64,000 bases of DNA, from positions 868,001-932,000 of the forward strand of contig NZ_JBAJNO010000009.1 of the NCBI RefSeq assembly GCF_036880985.1, read 5' to 3'. Made by a program: the position numbers and the translations under genes. Below the pieces are notes generated by a model that saw nothing but the letters and a program-made list of their open reading frames with translations, was not told the DNA's origin and ran no database searches. Within the stretch, counting starts at the first letter, position 1. Each line of letters opens with the position of its first letter. The DNA comes from Limibacter armeniacum (GTDB lineage: Bacteria > Bacteroidota > Bacteroidia > Cytophagales > Flammeovirgaceae). Of this stretch, positions 19,381-31,555 are shown in pieces.

Positions 19381-19420
19381 AAAAGTCTCAGAAGTCCGTA
19401 ATTGCTTCTGAGGCTTTTTT
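19381..19420 (+). terminator. Terminator of the DUF1800/DUF1501 cassette
   Basis: Inverted repeat CTCAGAAG (19387-19394) / CTTCTGAG (19405-19412) flanked by A- and T-runs, ending CTTTTTT on the plus strand. Confidence 0.85.
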
Positions 19421-19439
19421 GGCTGAAGAGAAACTCGAA

Positions 19440-20024
19440 TTACCCCTTCAATGCCTTTACACAAAGTGTGGTTACTTTATGGGCATCATCACTTGTCAAC
19501 TTTTCATCTGAAAAGATTCTTTTTACTCGTGACGAAGCATATTCAATTGGAATTGCAGGGAATACTGCCGTAAACTCTTCTATTGAAATGCCAGCGTCTA
19601 CTTCTTTTGTCTCCTTTCCTTTATCCAACAGCTTCTCAAAAGATTCAGGAATTCGCAAACGCATATCCTTTGACATCAAGAATGTATAATCATTCATCAA
19701 CATATTGATGAACATCGCTTTTGATGGATTTTCATTCGTCAATTCAAAGATTGCATTAATGAAGTTGAACAGAATCTCTTCCAACGTATTGTAGGTATTC
19801 ATCATTTCATACACCAGTTGACGGAATTCGTCAATATGGGATGCATAAAGTGACTGCACCAATGCCTGCTTACTTGGAAAGTGTCTATATAGGTAACCGT
19901 CTGCTACCTGTGCCCTTTTGGCGATAGACGAAACGGAAGCACCTCCGTATCCCTTGGTTACAACCATTTCTATCGTTGCCTGCTTAATTCTTTCTAACTT
20001 TGTTTCGTCTATACTTTTAGCCAT
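19440..20024 (-). CDS. TetR/AcrR family transcriptional regulator
   Basis: A 194-residue protein with the TetR DNA-binding domain at residues about 8-55 (RIKQATIEMVVTKGYGGASV, SSIAKRAQVADGYLYRHF, PSKQALVQSLY) and a divergent helical ligand-binding domain. It is convergent with the cassette on its left and has the same orientation as the tolC-hlyD-permease operon 6 kb further left. Genes of this type often stand directly before such efflux operons, so it is the best candidate in the window for binding the AGTGAAT palindromes. Its own upstream region shows no such palindrome. Ligand unknown. Confidence 0.9.
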   Translation of the reverse strand: MAKSIDETKLERIKQATIEMVVTKGYGGASVSSIAKRAQVADGYLYRHFPSKQALVQSLYASHIDEFRQLVYEMMNTYNTLEEILFNFINAIFELTNENPSKAMFINMLMNDYTFLMSKDMRLRIPESFEKLLDKGKETKEVDAGISIEEFTAVFPAIPIEYASSRVKRIFSDEKLTSDDAHKVTTLCVKALKG

Positions 20025-20259
20025 AATAAAAAATCAAAAATCAACGTGAATATGTGTTTTGGCGATGATTACGCAATACTCGATTAGAACAAATCTATAA
20101 AAATTAACATTTTAACAAAATAGTAAACAAAAAACCCCATGTGATTTTACACGGGACTGTACTATGTTCCTTTTGTATAAAGCTTGTAAGTTAGATAAAA
20201 ATCATACCAATTTTTATTGATTCGGACATCTAACGAGCGATTCACCCGCTATATAAAAA

Positions 20260-20292
20260 AGCCTACCATTCGCTTTAAAGGAATGGCAGGCT
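20260..20292 (-). terminator. Terminator of enolase gene
   Basis: Arms AGCCTACCATTC / GAATGGCAGGCT (one mismatch) with a 9-nt loop and a T-run on the minus strand. Confidence 0.85.
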
Positions 20293-20325
20293 TTTAATAT
20301 TATTTTGTCCTCTCAGAGGAGAAGA

Positions 20326-22022
<1,697 letters not shown>

Positions 22023-23153
22023 TTAATTGTATTGCAGGTAATTATCCCACTTCTCCAAGACAGTTGTCAAATCCTCTGGCAATTCGGTATCAAACTGCAT
22101 CCATTTCCCTGTTCTTGGATGGACGAATCCTAAAGACTTTGCGTGAAGTCCTTGTCTTGGTAAAATACTAAAACAATTTTCAACAAACTGCTTGTACTTA
22201 CCTGTATTCACCCCTTTAAGGATTCTGTTACCTCCATACATCACATCTCCAAAAAGTGGATGCCCAAGGTACTTCATATGAACACGGATTTGGTGCGTAC
22301 GTCCTGTCTCAAGGTTACATTGCACTAACGATACATATCTTAATCGTTTCAGCACCTTGTAATGAGTAACAGCAAACTTACCATAGTTTCCTTCTTCATG
22401 GACTGTACTAACACGACGATCCGAAAAACTACGTCCTATAAAATTCTTGACTGTTCCTTGCTCCTCATCTGGCTCTCCCCAAACCAAGGCATAGTAGGTA
22501 CGCTCAATTGAGTGATCATAAAACTGTCTCGCCAAGTGATTCATAGCCTGCTCAGTCTTGGCAACTACCAGCAGCCCTGAAGTGTCTTTGTCAATACGGT
22601 GAACCAACCCTGGCTTATCATCAGCATTGAACGCAGTTGGCAACTGCCCAAAATGATAAACCAATGCATTGACCAAGGTACCATCCCAGTTGTTAAACCC
22701 AGGGTGTACGACCATGCCCGGCTCCTTGTTCACCACAAGCAAATCATCATCTTCATATACAACATTAAGAGGGATATTCTGAGGTACTACTTCTGTATCT
22801 CCTCTTTGCTGAGGCATTATTACCATTACAACATCTCCAGCCCTAACCTTATAATTAGGTTTAACTGGAAATCCATTTACCAGTACATCTCCATCGCGGA
22901 TTCCATCCTGAATTCTGTTTCTAGACAGATTTGGGATTCGATTTACCAAAAACTTGTCAATGCGAAGCAGCGCCTGTCCCATATCCACATCGATACGCAT
23001 TTCGTCGAACTTTACTTCTTCGCCGTCCTGCATATCTCCATCCATGTCAATCTCATTCTGGAACTTATCTACACTGACACCTCCGTACTGGTCATCGGCA
23101 GCAACAGGTCTATTCCCCTCGGTCTTTTTGTCTTCAAACTTACCGTTTTCCAT
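22023..23153 (-). CDS. rluD: RluD-type 23S rRNA pseudouridine synthase
   Basis: A 376-residue protein of the RluA/RluD family. An S4 RNA-binding domain (IDKFLVNRIPNLSRNRIQDGI...GDVLVNG) follows an acidic 60-residue N-terminal extension (about residues 20-60, EIDMDGDMQDGEEVKFDEM) longer than usual. The catalytic Asp is D188 in HRIDKDTSGLLVVAKT; VNKEPGMVVHPG and TGRTHQIRVHMKYLGHPLFGD complete the family signatures. RluD modifies uridines in helix 69 of 23S rRNA; the exact target here is inferred from the S4-containing architecture. Monocistronic. Confidence 0.92.
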   Translation of the reverse strand: MENGKFEDKKTEGNRPVAADDQYGGVSVDKFQNEIDMDGDMQDGEEVKFDEMRIDVDMGQALLRIDKFLVNRIPNLSRNRIQDGIRDGDVLVNGFPVKPNYKVRAGDVVMVIMPQQRGDTEVVPQNIPLNVVYEDDDLLVVNKEPGMVVHPGFNNWDGTLVNALVYHFGQLPTAFNADDKPGLVHRIDKDTSGLLVVAKTEQAMNHLARQFYDHSIERTYYALVWGEPDEEQGTVKNFIGRSFSDRRVSTVHEEGNYGKFAVTHYKVLKRLRYVSLVQCNLETGRTHQIRVHMKYLGHPLFGDVMYGGNRILKGVNTGKYKQFVENCFSILPRQGLHAKSLGFVHPRTGKWMQFDTELPEDLTTVLEKWDNYLQYN

Positions 23154-23571
23154 AAGGTTGTAAGCAGTTAATTATCAGTTACCTGAAAAATAATATAGTA
23201 GTCAGTCTTCAACAGTTGGTATTAATTGCTATTGAGTCATTATTCAGATTACTGACCTTGTATTGAAATTATTCTTGGTTCAATTTAAATGCTAATATCA
23301 GCTTTAGAATTTCATCAATTCTACTAAGCTGATTTATTACTGCTGACTCCATCTTAATAGAATAGCCAAAACAGCAAGCACAAACGATTACAAAGATATA
23401 GATTATTATCCTTATTTCTACTCTCAGCATTATCACAGCACTCGTTATGCAGAAACGTTATGAAAAACACTTTATAATTCAATCAATCAACAGAAAAGTT
23501 GTAAAAAAGAAAGGACAGCCAAACGGCTGCCCTTCTTAATTATACATATAGAAATAATCATGGTGTTGGTA
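23154..23571. other. Non-coding gap with a terminator
   Basis: AT-rich sequence carrying the upstream region of the rluD-type gene and the hairpin at 23507-23537. No further element recognised. Confidence 0.6.
23507..23537 (-). terminator. Terminator of the 23572-24717 gene
   Basis: Arms AAGAAAGGACAGCC / GGCTGCCCTTCTT with two interruptions and a 4-nt loop; a T-run follows on the minus strand. Confidence 0.78.
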
Positions 23572-24717
23572 CTATTTATGAAAAAGCTTCAGCACTTGTT
23601 TCTGGTTACCAGAAATCACTTGTATGACTATAAATCCTTTATATGGTTTATCATTTCCCAATTGAATCACCGTAGCCCCTCTTGACAGTTGAACCTCTTT
23701 TTGAGATAAAATCCTCCCTTGCTGATCGATTACCCTAAAGTAAAACCTATCACCTTTAGGGGTAAACAACTCTATGTTAAACCCTCCTGAAGTAGGGTTT
23801 GAGATATTACCTATCTCCCATTTAGTAGTTGATACATCTTGATATACCAAAGGGAAATATTCATACTGCCCATTATAATCTACCTGTTTCAGTCTATAGA
23901 ATACATCTCCAGAAGGTGTATTACTATCTATAAACTCATAATCAACCCTCATTTGCGTATACCCACTCCCTTTGACCTCTCCCAACTTTTCGTAGGTAAT
24001 ACCGTCTGTTGATCTTTCAATTTCAAAATGGCTATTATTTTCTTCTGAAGCTGTAGCCCATGAAAGTTGGACACCTTCACTTACTCCATTGGCTGAAAAA
24101 TATATCAGCTCAACTGGCAATACAGTATTTCCATCTTTATTGATAAGCAATGGCCCTCCTATTGGGGCAGGATCTGATATTAAGCCACTGTAAAGTAAAT
24201 TGTCACTACCTGCCTGAATACCTGAGCCAAAAATACTGAACTCAACATCCAATTCTCCACTAGATAATATCAAAATGGCAGAACCTTCAGGCAAATAAAT
24301 GTCATTACCATCCTCTATGTTCATTTGGTCATTCAGAATAAACAACACGGGGTCTGAGCCTTCATAAACAAATTCAAAACCCAACACAGGGTAAGAACTA
24401 AATACCAAAGGGTTTTCAACAAAAACAACATCCCCTTCCCATGTATCCAGTACCTCTTGAAGGTATACCATATCTTCTGAAGGAATGGTACTGCTTGATA
24501 GATCGGCAATATCCCACTTCCCGTCTCCCCCTTGGTTTAAATCACTCCAGTTGCTACTTCCCTGCATATATTCATCTAAGGAGTCATTTCCAAAAACACC
24601 ATTCTTTGGAGAGGAAACTGTTTCACTACTTATATTGATAAAACCATTCTGAGCATTGGCAATACTGACCAAGCATACCAAAGCGGTACACATTAAAACT
24701 GAGTAAAGTGTTTTCAT
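23572..24717 (-). CDS. Secreted T9SS-type protein with C-terminal sorting domain
   Basis: The frame reaches 24771, but Met at 24717 (MKTLYSVLMCTALVCLVSIANAQ) starts a clean signal peptide, giving 381 residues. The middle part is beta-rich and acidic (WDIADLSSSTIPSEDMVYL, GFEFVYEGSDP). A conserved module follows: PVELIYFSANG, VQLSWATASEENNSHFEIER, FYRLKQVDYNGQYEYFPLV. The last ~70 residues end KQVLKLFHK and match a type A sorting domain. Export by the type IX system and surface attachment or release are expected. The C-terminal half is clearly homologous to the protein at 7598-9136; the N-terminal cargo is different. Confidence 0.8.
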   Translation of the reverse strand: MKTLYSVLMCTALVCLVSIANAQNGFINISSETVSSPKNGVFGNDSLDEYMQGSSNWSDLNQGGDGKWDIADLSSSTIPSEDMVYLQEVLDTWEGDVVFVENPLVFSSYPVLGFEFVYEGSDPVLFILNDQMNIEDGNDIYLPEGSAILILSSGELDVEFSIFGSGIQAGSDNLLYSGLISDPAPIGGPLLINKDGNTVLPVELIYFSANGVSEGVQLSWATASEENNSHFEIERSTDGITYEKLGEVKGSGYTQMRVDYEFIDSNTPSGDVFYRLKQVDYNGQYEYFPLVYQDVSTTKWEIGNISNPTSGGFNIELFTPKGDRFYFRVIDQQGRILSQKEVQLSRGATVIQLGNDKPYKGFIVIQVISGNQKQVLKLFHK

Positions 24718-25373
24718 GCGGGAGATGAGTTTATAAATCAGGTTGGAATAGAAATCTGGCTTCAATCGCAAATACCATAAAATAACTCCAATAACTTGTC
24801 AGAGCTGCTGGTCAATTAGAAACCATAAATGATAAAGAGGAGGTTGCCTGATCAAATAAGAGGGGCTTTTGGTTTAAAACCAGTTTTATAGGATTGATCA
24901 GGACACAATTTGAGAGAGTGTTTTTTAAAAGTTAGGCTTTTCATAGTGGTAATAAATGGGTTAATAATTCAGGTTAGTGAATCGAGAGTTAATCTAACAA
25001 TGTTATATACTGATCGTGTTCTAAAACTGTGGGTATTGATTCAAAACAGATTCTTCAGTATAAAGTACATGGTTGATTTTTGTTAGTAATTTTAAGTAAA
25101 GTGAGTTAGGTCTTTACTTAGATGGTTGGTTTCGTTATTTGATAATGTATTAATCTTAATCTGAATATAGGTCGTTGACACCAATTTGTAAATTTTACGT
25201 AAGGAAAAAGCCTTTTTTCGATTTATCTCTCAGCTGTAATGTTGCCACAATTACCTTAGTTCTTCTACCAATACAGTCTTCTGAAACCCTATAAAGTACA
25301 TTAGCTATATCTGGCATTGAAATAAAAAAACCACACCCTGTTAAGATGTGGTTTCTATAGTTTTTAAAGCTTC
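24718..25373. other. Non-coding gap with a terminator
   Basis: About 650 bp of AT-rich sequence. The hairpin at 25328-25354 closes the hut operon; the rest is upstream region of the T9SS protein gene. No ORF or RNA motif recognised. Confidence 0.6.
25328..25354 (-). terminator. Terminator of the hut operon
   Basis: Arms AAACCACA / TGTGGTTT with an 11-nt loop and a T-run on the minus strand, 20 bp past hutI. Confidence 0.8.
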
Positions 25374-26597
25374 TTATATCTGAATTCCTTTTTTCCAGAC
25401 AGTTACAGGCTTCAGTCTCCCCTGCTGGTAAAGTATCTCACGGAAATCACTTACAGGGTAAGCTTGTAAGTCTGCCAACTGGTTTTCTATTATTCTTCCT
25501 CTGTCTGATACGCCCAAAGCTTTAGCAGCACGGAAAGTCAACCCTGCAAATACCTCAGCGGTACTCAACTTTTCTGCGGCACTCAATACAGCAGCTTGCA
25601 TCAGCAAATCTCCCATCGGTGCTGAACCTGGATTCCAGTCGCTTGCAATTGCTACACTTGCTCCTTTATCCAATAATTTTCGAGCAGGTGTATAAGCCAT
25701 TCCCAATCCCAAGGATGCTCCTGGCAAGGCTACAGCCACCATATCTGCATTGGCCATCAACTCAATTTCCTTGTCAGTACTGCTTTCGAGGTGCTCGGCA
25801 GACAATGCACCTACTTCCTTCGCTACAGCACTGCCACCTGTAGAAAACTGGTCTGCATGTACCGTAATCTCAAACCCCATTTCTTTTGCCTTCTGCAAAT
25901 AGGCCTTGGACTCGTCTTCACCAAATGCTGTCTCTTCTATAAAGATATCTACACGGTTTGCCAACTCCTGCTTTTTAACCTCAGGTAAAAGGTCATTTAG
26001 AATATGGTTAAGGTATTCTTCTTGAGTACCTTCAAAATCTTTAGGTTTTATATGCGCAGCCAAGCATGTAGCAACCAAGTCTGCGATTACTTGACGGTTT
26101 GCCTCTTTGATTGCCTTCAACATCTTCAGCTCACCTTCAAGACTCAAGGCATATCCACTCTTCACTTCAATCGTAGTGATACCATCTGCCAAATGTCTCT
26201 CCGCTCTGTTAACTGTATTTTCAACCAACTCTTCCAATGAGGCATTTCTTGTTTTGGTTACAGAATCCCAGATACCACCACCAGCTTTAGCTATTTCAAG
26301 ATATGGCTTTCCTGCAATTCGCATCGCATAATCTCGTGCACGGCTTCCAGCCCAACAAATATGCGTATGACAGTCAATAAAACCTGGCAATAAAACCTGC
26401 TCCTCCTCTATGACTTCTTTTTCAATATTGGGATATTCTGAAAGCAAAGTATCATAATCGCCCACTGTGACAACCTTGCCATTGGCTACTACTACGCCCC
26501 CATTTTCCAGCACATCCAATTCCTCATCAGCAATAGCACCTTTTTCCGGTAGACTTGCCAAAGTGAGAATCTGAGCAAATGGTCCTATCAGTTTCAT
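25374..26597 (-). CDS. hutI: Imidazolonepropionase
   Basis: A 407-residue amidohydrolase that opens 4-imidazolone-5-propionate to N-formimino-L-glutamate, the third step of histidine degradation. Metal-binding motif FIDCHTHICWAGSR, the substrate-binding EVKSGYALSLEGELKML, the ETAFGEDES and VHADQFSTGGSAV strands and ASDWNPGSAPMGDL are all as in HutI. It is the last gene of marR-hutH-hutU-hutI, 77 bp after hutU. Neither hutG nor ftcD is present here, so formiminoglutamate must be processed by a gene elsewhere. Confidence 0.97.
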   Translation of the reverse strand: MKLIGPFAQILTLASLPEKGAIADEELDVLENGGVVVANGKVVTVGDYDTLLSEYPNIEKEVIEEEQVLLPGFIDCHTHICWAGSRARDYAMRIAGKPYLEIAKAGGGIWDSVTKTRNASLEELVENTVNRAERHLADGITTIEVKSGYALSLEGELKMLKAIKEANRQVIADLVATCLAAHIKPKDFEGTQEEYLNHILNDLLPEVKKQELANRVDIFIEETAFGEDESKAYLQKAKEMGFEITVHADQFSTGGSAVAKEVGALSAEHLESSTDKEIELMANADMVAVALPGASLGLGMAYTPARKLLDKGASVAIASDWNPGSAPMGDLLMQAAVLSAAEKLSTAEVFAGLTFRAAKALGVSDRGRIIENQLADLQAYPVSDFREILYQQGRLKPVTVWKKGIQI

Positions 26598-26674
26598 AAT
26601 ATTTTTATAAATAAATGGGTATTACCCACCATATAAATATGGCAGGCAATACCCTGAATCTATTAAACCTATAA

Positions 26675-28357
26675 TTAAATCAACATTCCAAAGTTGTCGC
26701 CAACTTCTTTTGCCTTATCATACCCTGCATCCGCATGACGGAAAATGCCCATCGCTGGATCATTGTACAATACACGACGGATACACTCATCTGCACGATC
26801 AGTACCGTCAGCTAGAATTACCTGACCTGCGTGCTGAGAGTATCCCATACCTACACCTCCACCATGGTGGAATGATACCCAAGTAGCACCACCTGCCGTA
26901 TTCGACATCAGGTTCAGCAATGGCCAATCTGATACAGCATCTGAGCCATCAAGCATTGACTCAGTCTCTCTGTTAGGGGACGCTACTGAACCACAATCCA
27001 AATGGTCACGACCGATAATGATAGGTGCTTTCACTTTTCCAGTTCTTACAAGGTCATTGAAGATCAAGCCAGCTTTCTCACGCTCACCCATTCCCAACCA
27101 ACAGATTCGGGACGGCAACCCTTGGAAAGCTACTTTTTCTCTTGCCTCATCCAACCACTTGATCAGGTGATCATTCTCAGGGAATGCTTCTTTCAGTGCC
27201 TGATCTGTTGTATAGATATCTTCAGGATCACCTGAAAGTGCTACCCAACGGAAAGGTCCTTTGCCTTCACAGAACAATGGACGGATATATGCCGGTGTAA
27301 AACCTGGGAAGTTAAATGCATTTTCACAACCACCCTGTCTTGCAAATTCACGAAGGTTGTTACCATAATCAAACGTGACAGCACCTTTCTCCTGAAGTTT
27401 CAGCATTAACTCTACGTGGCGAGCCATACTCTTGATAGACTTCTCCTTGTAAAGTTCAGGGTTGTCTTTACGCAACTGAAGTGCTTCTTCAAGTGACATA
27501 CCGTTTGGAACATAGCCATTCAGTGGGTCATGAGCAGAAGTCTGGTCAGTCAGAACATCTGGCGTGATACCATCCTGAATCAAGCGCTCCAGCACATCTC
27601 CAATATCCCCTACCAAACCAACAGAAAGGTTTTCACCTTTTTCCTTTGCTTCCATTACCCATTGGATGGCTTCCTCATATGAGTAAGTCATCTTGTCGAT
27701 GTAGCGCGTATCAATACGTTTCTGGATTCTTGTAGGGTCAATATCCACGCCAAGGAATGTTGCTCCTGCCAATGTTGCAGCTAGTGGCTGAGCGCCACCC
27801 ATTCCACCAAGACCACCTGTTACCAGTAGCTTGTGACGCAAGTCTCCATCAAAATGCTTGTTACCACAAGAAACAAACGTCTCGTAAGTACCTTGCAGGA
27901 TACCTTGTGTTCCAATATATATCCAAGAGCCAGCAGTCATCTGACCGTACATCATCAGACCTCGCTCTCTCAGTTCTTCAAAGTGTTTCCAATCAGCCCA
28001 AGCAGGTACCAAGTTAGAGTTTGCAATCATTACTCTTGGTGCTTGAGGGTGTGTTCTTACCACACCAACAGGTTTACCTGACTGTACCAATAAAGAGTGG
28101 TTCTCATCAAGCTCCAGCAGTACTTGAATGATTTTTTCCAGAGACTCACGGTTTCTTGCAGCCTGACCGATACCGCCATACACGACCAGTTCGTCAGGGT
28201 TTTCAGCTACTTCCGCGTCCAGGTTATTCAGGAACATACGTAGAGCAGCTTCAGTCTGCCATGATTTAGCATGAAGTTTATTTCCTCTAGGAGCCTTATA
28301 GTGCGGGTGTGCCGCAAACTCCTTAATAAAGTCCGAATAGTTCGTTGTGTTCTCCAT
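26675..28357 (-). CDS. hutU: Urocanate hydratase
   Basis: A 560-residue NAD-dependent urocanase (usual length about 555) that converts urocanate to imidazolonepropionate. Recognisable segments: [40 protein letters not shown], the NAD-binding [30 protein letters not shown], and the C-terminal [15 protein letters not shown] and [19 protein letters not shown]. The start at 28357 overlaps the end of hutH by 35 bp, implying tight translational coupling. Cytosolic. Confidence 0.98.
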   Translation of the reverse strand: MENTTNYSDFIKEFAAHPHYKAPRGNKLHAKSWQTEAALRMFLNNLDAEVAENPDELVVYGGIGQAARNRESLEKIIQVLLELDENHSLLVQSGKPVGVVRTHPQAPRVMIANSNLVPAWADWKHFEELRERGLMMYGQMTAGSWIYIGTQGILQGTYETFVSCGNKHFDGDLRHKLLVTGGLGGMGGAQPLAATLAGATFLGVDIDPTRIQKRIDTRYIDKMTYSYEEAIQWVMEAKEKGENLSVGLVGDIGDVLERLIQDGITPDVLTDQTSAHDPLNGYVPNGMSLEEALQLRKDNPELYKEKSIKSMARHVELMLKLQEKGAVTFDYGNNLREFARQGGCENAFNFPGFTPAYIRPLFCEGKGPFRWVALSGDPEDIYTTDQALKEAFPENDHLIKWLDEAREKVAFQGLPSRICWLGMGEREKAGLIFNDLVRTGKVKAPIIIGRDHLDCGSVASPNRETESMLDGSDAVSDWPLLNLMSNTAGGATWVSFHHGGGVGMGYSQHAGQVILADGTDRADECIRRVLYNDPAMGIFRHADAGYDKAKEVGDNFGMLI

Positions 28358-29891
28358 TGAAGTTTATTCCGTTTTCTTCAGCTATACGGTTAGCTGTGGT
28401 TACTAATGATTTATTTGAGATGATTTGCTGTAATGCTGACAAGTCTTTGGCAAAAATCCTGTCCTCATCTGCGAATGGTACATACTCCCTCACAAATTTG
28501 TGGCAAGCCTCAATCACAGGTGTAGACTTTAATGGTCTGCGGAAATCAAGTCCCTGTGCAGCATTCAACAACTCAACTGCTAATATTTTTTCAAGATTGG
28601 AAATCACCTGATTGGTTTTTCTTCCACTTACAGATCCCATCGATACATGGTCTTCCTGACCTAGAGAAGTCGGAACACTATCTGCACTTGCAGGGAAACA
28701 AAGTGTTTTGTTTTCAGTCACCAATGCCGCTGAAGTATACTGAGGAATCATCATACCTGAGTTCAGTCCCGTATCTTTCATCAACAGTTTTGGCAAACCG
28801 TAACGTCCTTCAATAATCAGGTAAGACCTTCTGTCTGAGATATTACCGACTTCTGCTGCCGCAATTGTAGCATAATCTAATGGCAATGCCATTGGCTGAC
28901 CATGGAAGTTACCACCACTGATAGTATTATCTGCATCCAGAATAATTGGATTATCTGTTACGGCATTCAGCTCGATCTCTGTCATTTCCTTCAGGTGCAA
29001 CCAAGCATTTCTAGAAGCTCCATGAACCTGAGGCATACAACGTAGTGAATATGGATCCTGTACCCGATCACAATTAAGGTGTGAATTCAAGATTTCAGAT
29101 CCATTAAGCAAGGTATCCAACCTATGTGCAACCAGCTGATTTCCCTTATAAGGTCTGATTTCGTGCAGTTCCTTTTCAAATGGCCTTGCAGACCCCATCA
29201 TTGCTTCCAATGACATAGCACCGATCAGGTCAGCTGCTTCCAAAGCATTGTGAAGTCGCTCAACAGCTTTCACTGCAAAAGACAAGATGAACTGCGTACC
29301 ATTGATCAAAGCCAAACCTTCTTTAGGACCTAGTTCCAAAGGCGCCAAACCTCGCTGTTGTATCACTTCTGCCATTGGCTTGAGGTTGCCGTCTACGAAG
29401 ACTTCTCCCATACCAATCAAAGGAAGGAAAAGGTGAGACAAAGGCGCCAAGTCTCCTGATGCACCTACAGATCCTTGTTCAGGAACAGCAGGTACTACAT
29501 CATTGTCAATATGCCATATGATACGCTCAAGGGTCTCTAGAGCAATACCTGAAAAGCCTTGAGCCAAAGCATGAACTTTGGTAATCATCATCAGCTTAGA
29601 GACTTCTTCAGGAATATTATCTCCCATTCCTACACTGTGGCTTTGCAGGATTTTATGTTGAAGCGTCTTGGTATCCTCCTCTGAAATCTTGGTTGTACAC
29701 AAAGGACCAAAACCTGTATTTACACCATATACAGTTCTTTGGCTAGCTACAATTTGTGCTACATCTGCATGGCTTTTACTTACTTTCTGGCGTACTTCAT
29801 CTGACAATACACCTTGTGTACGACCTGCTGCGATATCAAGTGCAATCCCGACAGTTAGCCTGTCGTGACCGTATCTGAAAAGTGTGTTCAT
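28323..29891 (-). CDS. hutH: Histidine ammonia-lyase
   Basis: A 522-residue histidase that deaminates L-histidine to urocanate. The MIO cofactor triad is A144-S145-G146 in [14 protein letters not shown]. Other family segments: [52 protein letters not shown] and [18 protein letters not shown]. It follows the MarR-family gene by 62 bp and overlaps hutU by 35 bp. First enzyme of the pathway. Confidence 0.98.
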   Translation of the reverse strand: MNTLFRYGHDRLTVGIALDIAAGRTQGVLSDEVRQKVSKSHADVAQIVASQRTVYGVNTGFGPLCTTKISEEDTKTLQHKILQSHSVGMGDNIPEEVSKLMMITKVHALAQGFSGIALETLERIIWHIDNDVVPAVPEQGSVGASGDLAPLSHLFLPLIGMGEVFVDGNLKPMAEVIQQRGLAPLELGPKEGLALINGTQFILSFAVKAVERLHNALEAADLIGAMSLEAMMGSARPFEKELHEIRPYKGNQLVAHRLDTLLNGSEILNSHLNCDRVQDPYSLRCMPQVHGASRNAWLHLKEMTEIELNAVTDNPIILDADNTISGGNFHGQPMALPLDYATIAAAEVGNISDRRSYLIIEGRYGLPKLLMKDTGLNSGMMIPQYTSAALVTENKTLCFPASADSVPTSLGQEDHVSMGSVSGRKTNQVISNLEKILAVELLNAAQGLDFRRPLKSTPVIEACHKFVREYVPFADEDRIFAKDLSALQQIISNKSLVTTANRIAEENGINFNGEHNELFGLY

Positions 29892-29953
29892 GTGTTTAGT
29901 AGGTTAGTATATTTTTCACTGGTCAAAATCTTCCCTTCCGTTTGAGATATTCA

Positions 29954-30448
29954 TTATTGGGAAGACACTCCGATTTTTTCCAGCACTCTTTCTTTCAAAT
30001 CTTTTTGGTCCAAGTTGTTTTCCAACTCATCAAAACCTTTCAACAAGTGTTGACTGTGTGTACCTTCCATCAGCAATTCGCCCATTGCCCCTTGTAAGGC
30101 ATCCCATACAGCCTTTGCCTTATTTTTCACTTCAAGACCTTCATTAGTCAGCGTAATCAGTCTCTTCCTACCATCTTCAGGGTCTTTCTCTGTCTTGACC
30201 AGTTTTTTCCTTTCTAGGTTTGTCACTAATTGACTGATAGCAGAGTGACTCACCTCCAGTTTGTCTGAAACCTCAATCAATGAGATTCGCTCTTCTTTAT
30301 CCAACAGGTAGAACACAGGAAACCAACTTGCATCAAATGGTATTTCCAATTGCGTATAGACCTTGTTTACATCAGAAAGAAAACGGTCACTGATTCTTTT
30401 AAGTCGGCTACCAAATATTAAGGCACCTAATTCTTTGTAGAAGTCCAT
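29954..30448 (-). CDS. MarR family transcriptional regulator
   Basis: A 164-residue protein with a central winged-helix domain (ISLIEVSDKLEVSHSAISQLVTNLERKKLV, then EDPEDGRKRLITLT, the wing with the conserved DGR/RKRL residues). It lies directly upstream of hutH on the same strand, so it probably belongs to the same transcript and may regulate it. Repressors of hut genes in other phyla are usually HutC (GntR) or a structurally different protein, so a MarR control of hut is an inference from position only. Confidence 0.88.
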   Translation of the reverse strand: MDFYKELGALIFGSRLKRISDRFLSDVNKVYTQLEIPFDASWFPVFYLLDKEERISLIEVSDKLEVSHSAISQLVTNLERKKLVKTEKDPEDGRKRLITLTNEGLEVKNKAKAVWDALQGAMGELLMEGTHSQHLLKGFDELENNLDQKDLKERVLEKIGVSSQ

Positions 30449-30730
30449 CTTTGTCCCAGGTTATTGATTCAAATGCAATTTAAATAAAAAAATATATAAG
30501 CACTTATATTTATTAAGTATTTCTTCAGATTGTTTTATTAAACAGTTTTTTTTCATTTTTTCTATGTGTTTTAATAATAATAATGTGACTCTCTATCGTT
30601 ACCAAAGAAATCAATAACCGAAAAACAGCTTTATTAGCTATTAATAAAAACCCAAGGGGCAGTCATCGTCATACTAATTTAGCACGACTCCGTACTATAC
30701 ATTATTCACAAACAACTACAACATCAAAAA

Positions 30731-31117
30731 ATGACTACAGCTATTACAAATGGCATCAAGGTAAGTATAGAAACACACTTTCAAGAAGATTATTCCGATG
30801 TTAAAGAATCACACTTTGTCTTTACTTATAGAGTATTGATTGAGAACATGAGTGACTACACCGTACAACTCATCAGCCGCAAGTGGCACGTTTGCAACGC
30901 CTTCGGGTTTAGAGAAAAAATTGAAGGTGATGGAGTTGTTGGTAAACAGCCAATCTTGGAACCAGGTGAGAAACATCAATATGTTTCGGGTTGTAACCTC
31001 CAAACTGAGATAGGAAAAATGAGTGGTTCTTACATCATGGAAAGACTACTTGATGGTTCAAATATTGAAGTTGAAATACCTGAATTTGTACTTTCAACTC
31101 CCTATCGTCTCAATTGA
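30731..31117 (+). CDS. apaG: ApaG-domain protein
   Basis: A 128-residue protein of the usual ApaG length (about 125). Family features: an Ig-like beta sandwich with VFTYRVLIENMSDYTVQLISRKWHV, VGKQPILEPGEKHQYVSGCNL and a C-terminal PEFVLSTP. ApaG was linked to Co2+/Mg2+ tolerance in enterobacteria; the same domain occurs in F-box proteins, and the molecular role remains unclear. Monocistronic; divergent from the MarR-hut operon. No terminator hairpin was recognised downstream. Confidence 0.93.
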   Translation: MTTAITNGIKVSIETHFQEDYSDVKESHFVFTYRVLIENMSDYTVQLISRKWHVCNAFGFREKIEGDGVVGKQPILEPGEKHQYVSGCNLQTEIGKMSGSYIMERLLDGSNIEVEIPEFVLSTPYRLN

Positions 31118-31555
31118 ACTTATAATTATTTTATTTTTATCTACTAGCACTAACTAAAATCTACTTCTATCCTAATTTTTATTACCTATAAGGGAGAATA
31201 TTGGGTGTATTCTTATAACATCAACTTACACCCTAACACTCATCTTCCACTTTAACTTTTTGAGCTTTTTTCCTAAATTATTTTCAGTCAAATACTGTAC
31301 TGTCACCTTTACTCTACACGCAAAGAACTTGTTTCTACTATAACTGAAAGTTGAAACCAGTCCAATACCTAACTTAACACCAAAAGACTTATGCTACTCC
31401 AACTACTACTGTTGCCTATCAATTCTTCAATAACCCCTTATTTACTTTTTCCGCCGCCCAACGTATCCTTTTCACTTCCTAATCCTACCAGTTAGATTCC
31501 CTGTAGGAAAATCAAGTTTTACCTGATTCTTAGACTCATTTGACCTGAAGTTCTT
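31118..31555. other. Non-coding gap, pyrimidine-rich
   Basis: The plus strand is strongly enriched in T and C over most of this stretch. No ORF, hairpin or RNA gene recognised; it should hold the promoter of the two-component pair. Confidence 0.5.

Noticed and set aside
20136-20157. Weak hairpin in CCCATGTG...ACACGGG
   Set aside because: Interrupted arms and no T-tract; not a convincing terminator.
22599-23171. 190-residue plus-strand frame opposite rluD
   Set aside because: It overlaps a strongly conserved pseudouridine synthase gene; its translation is rich in Ile, Tyr, Ser and His without a domain.
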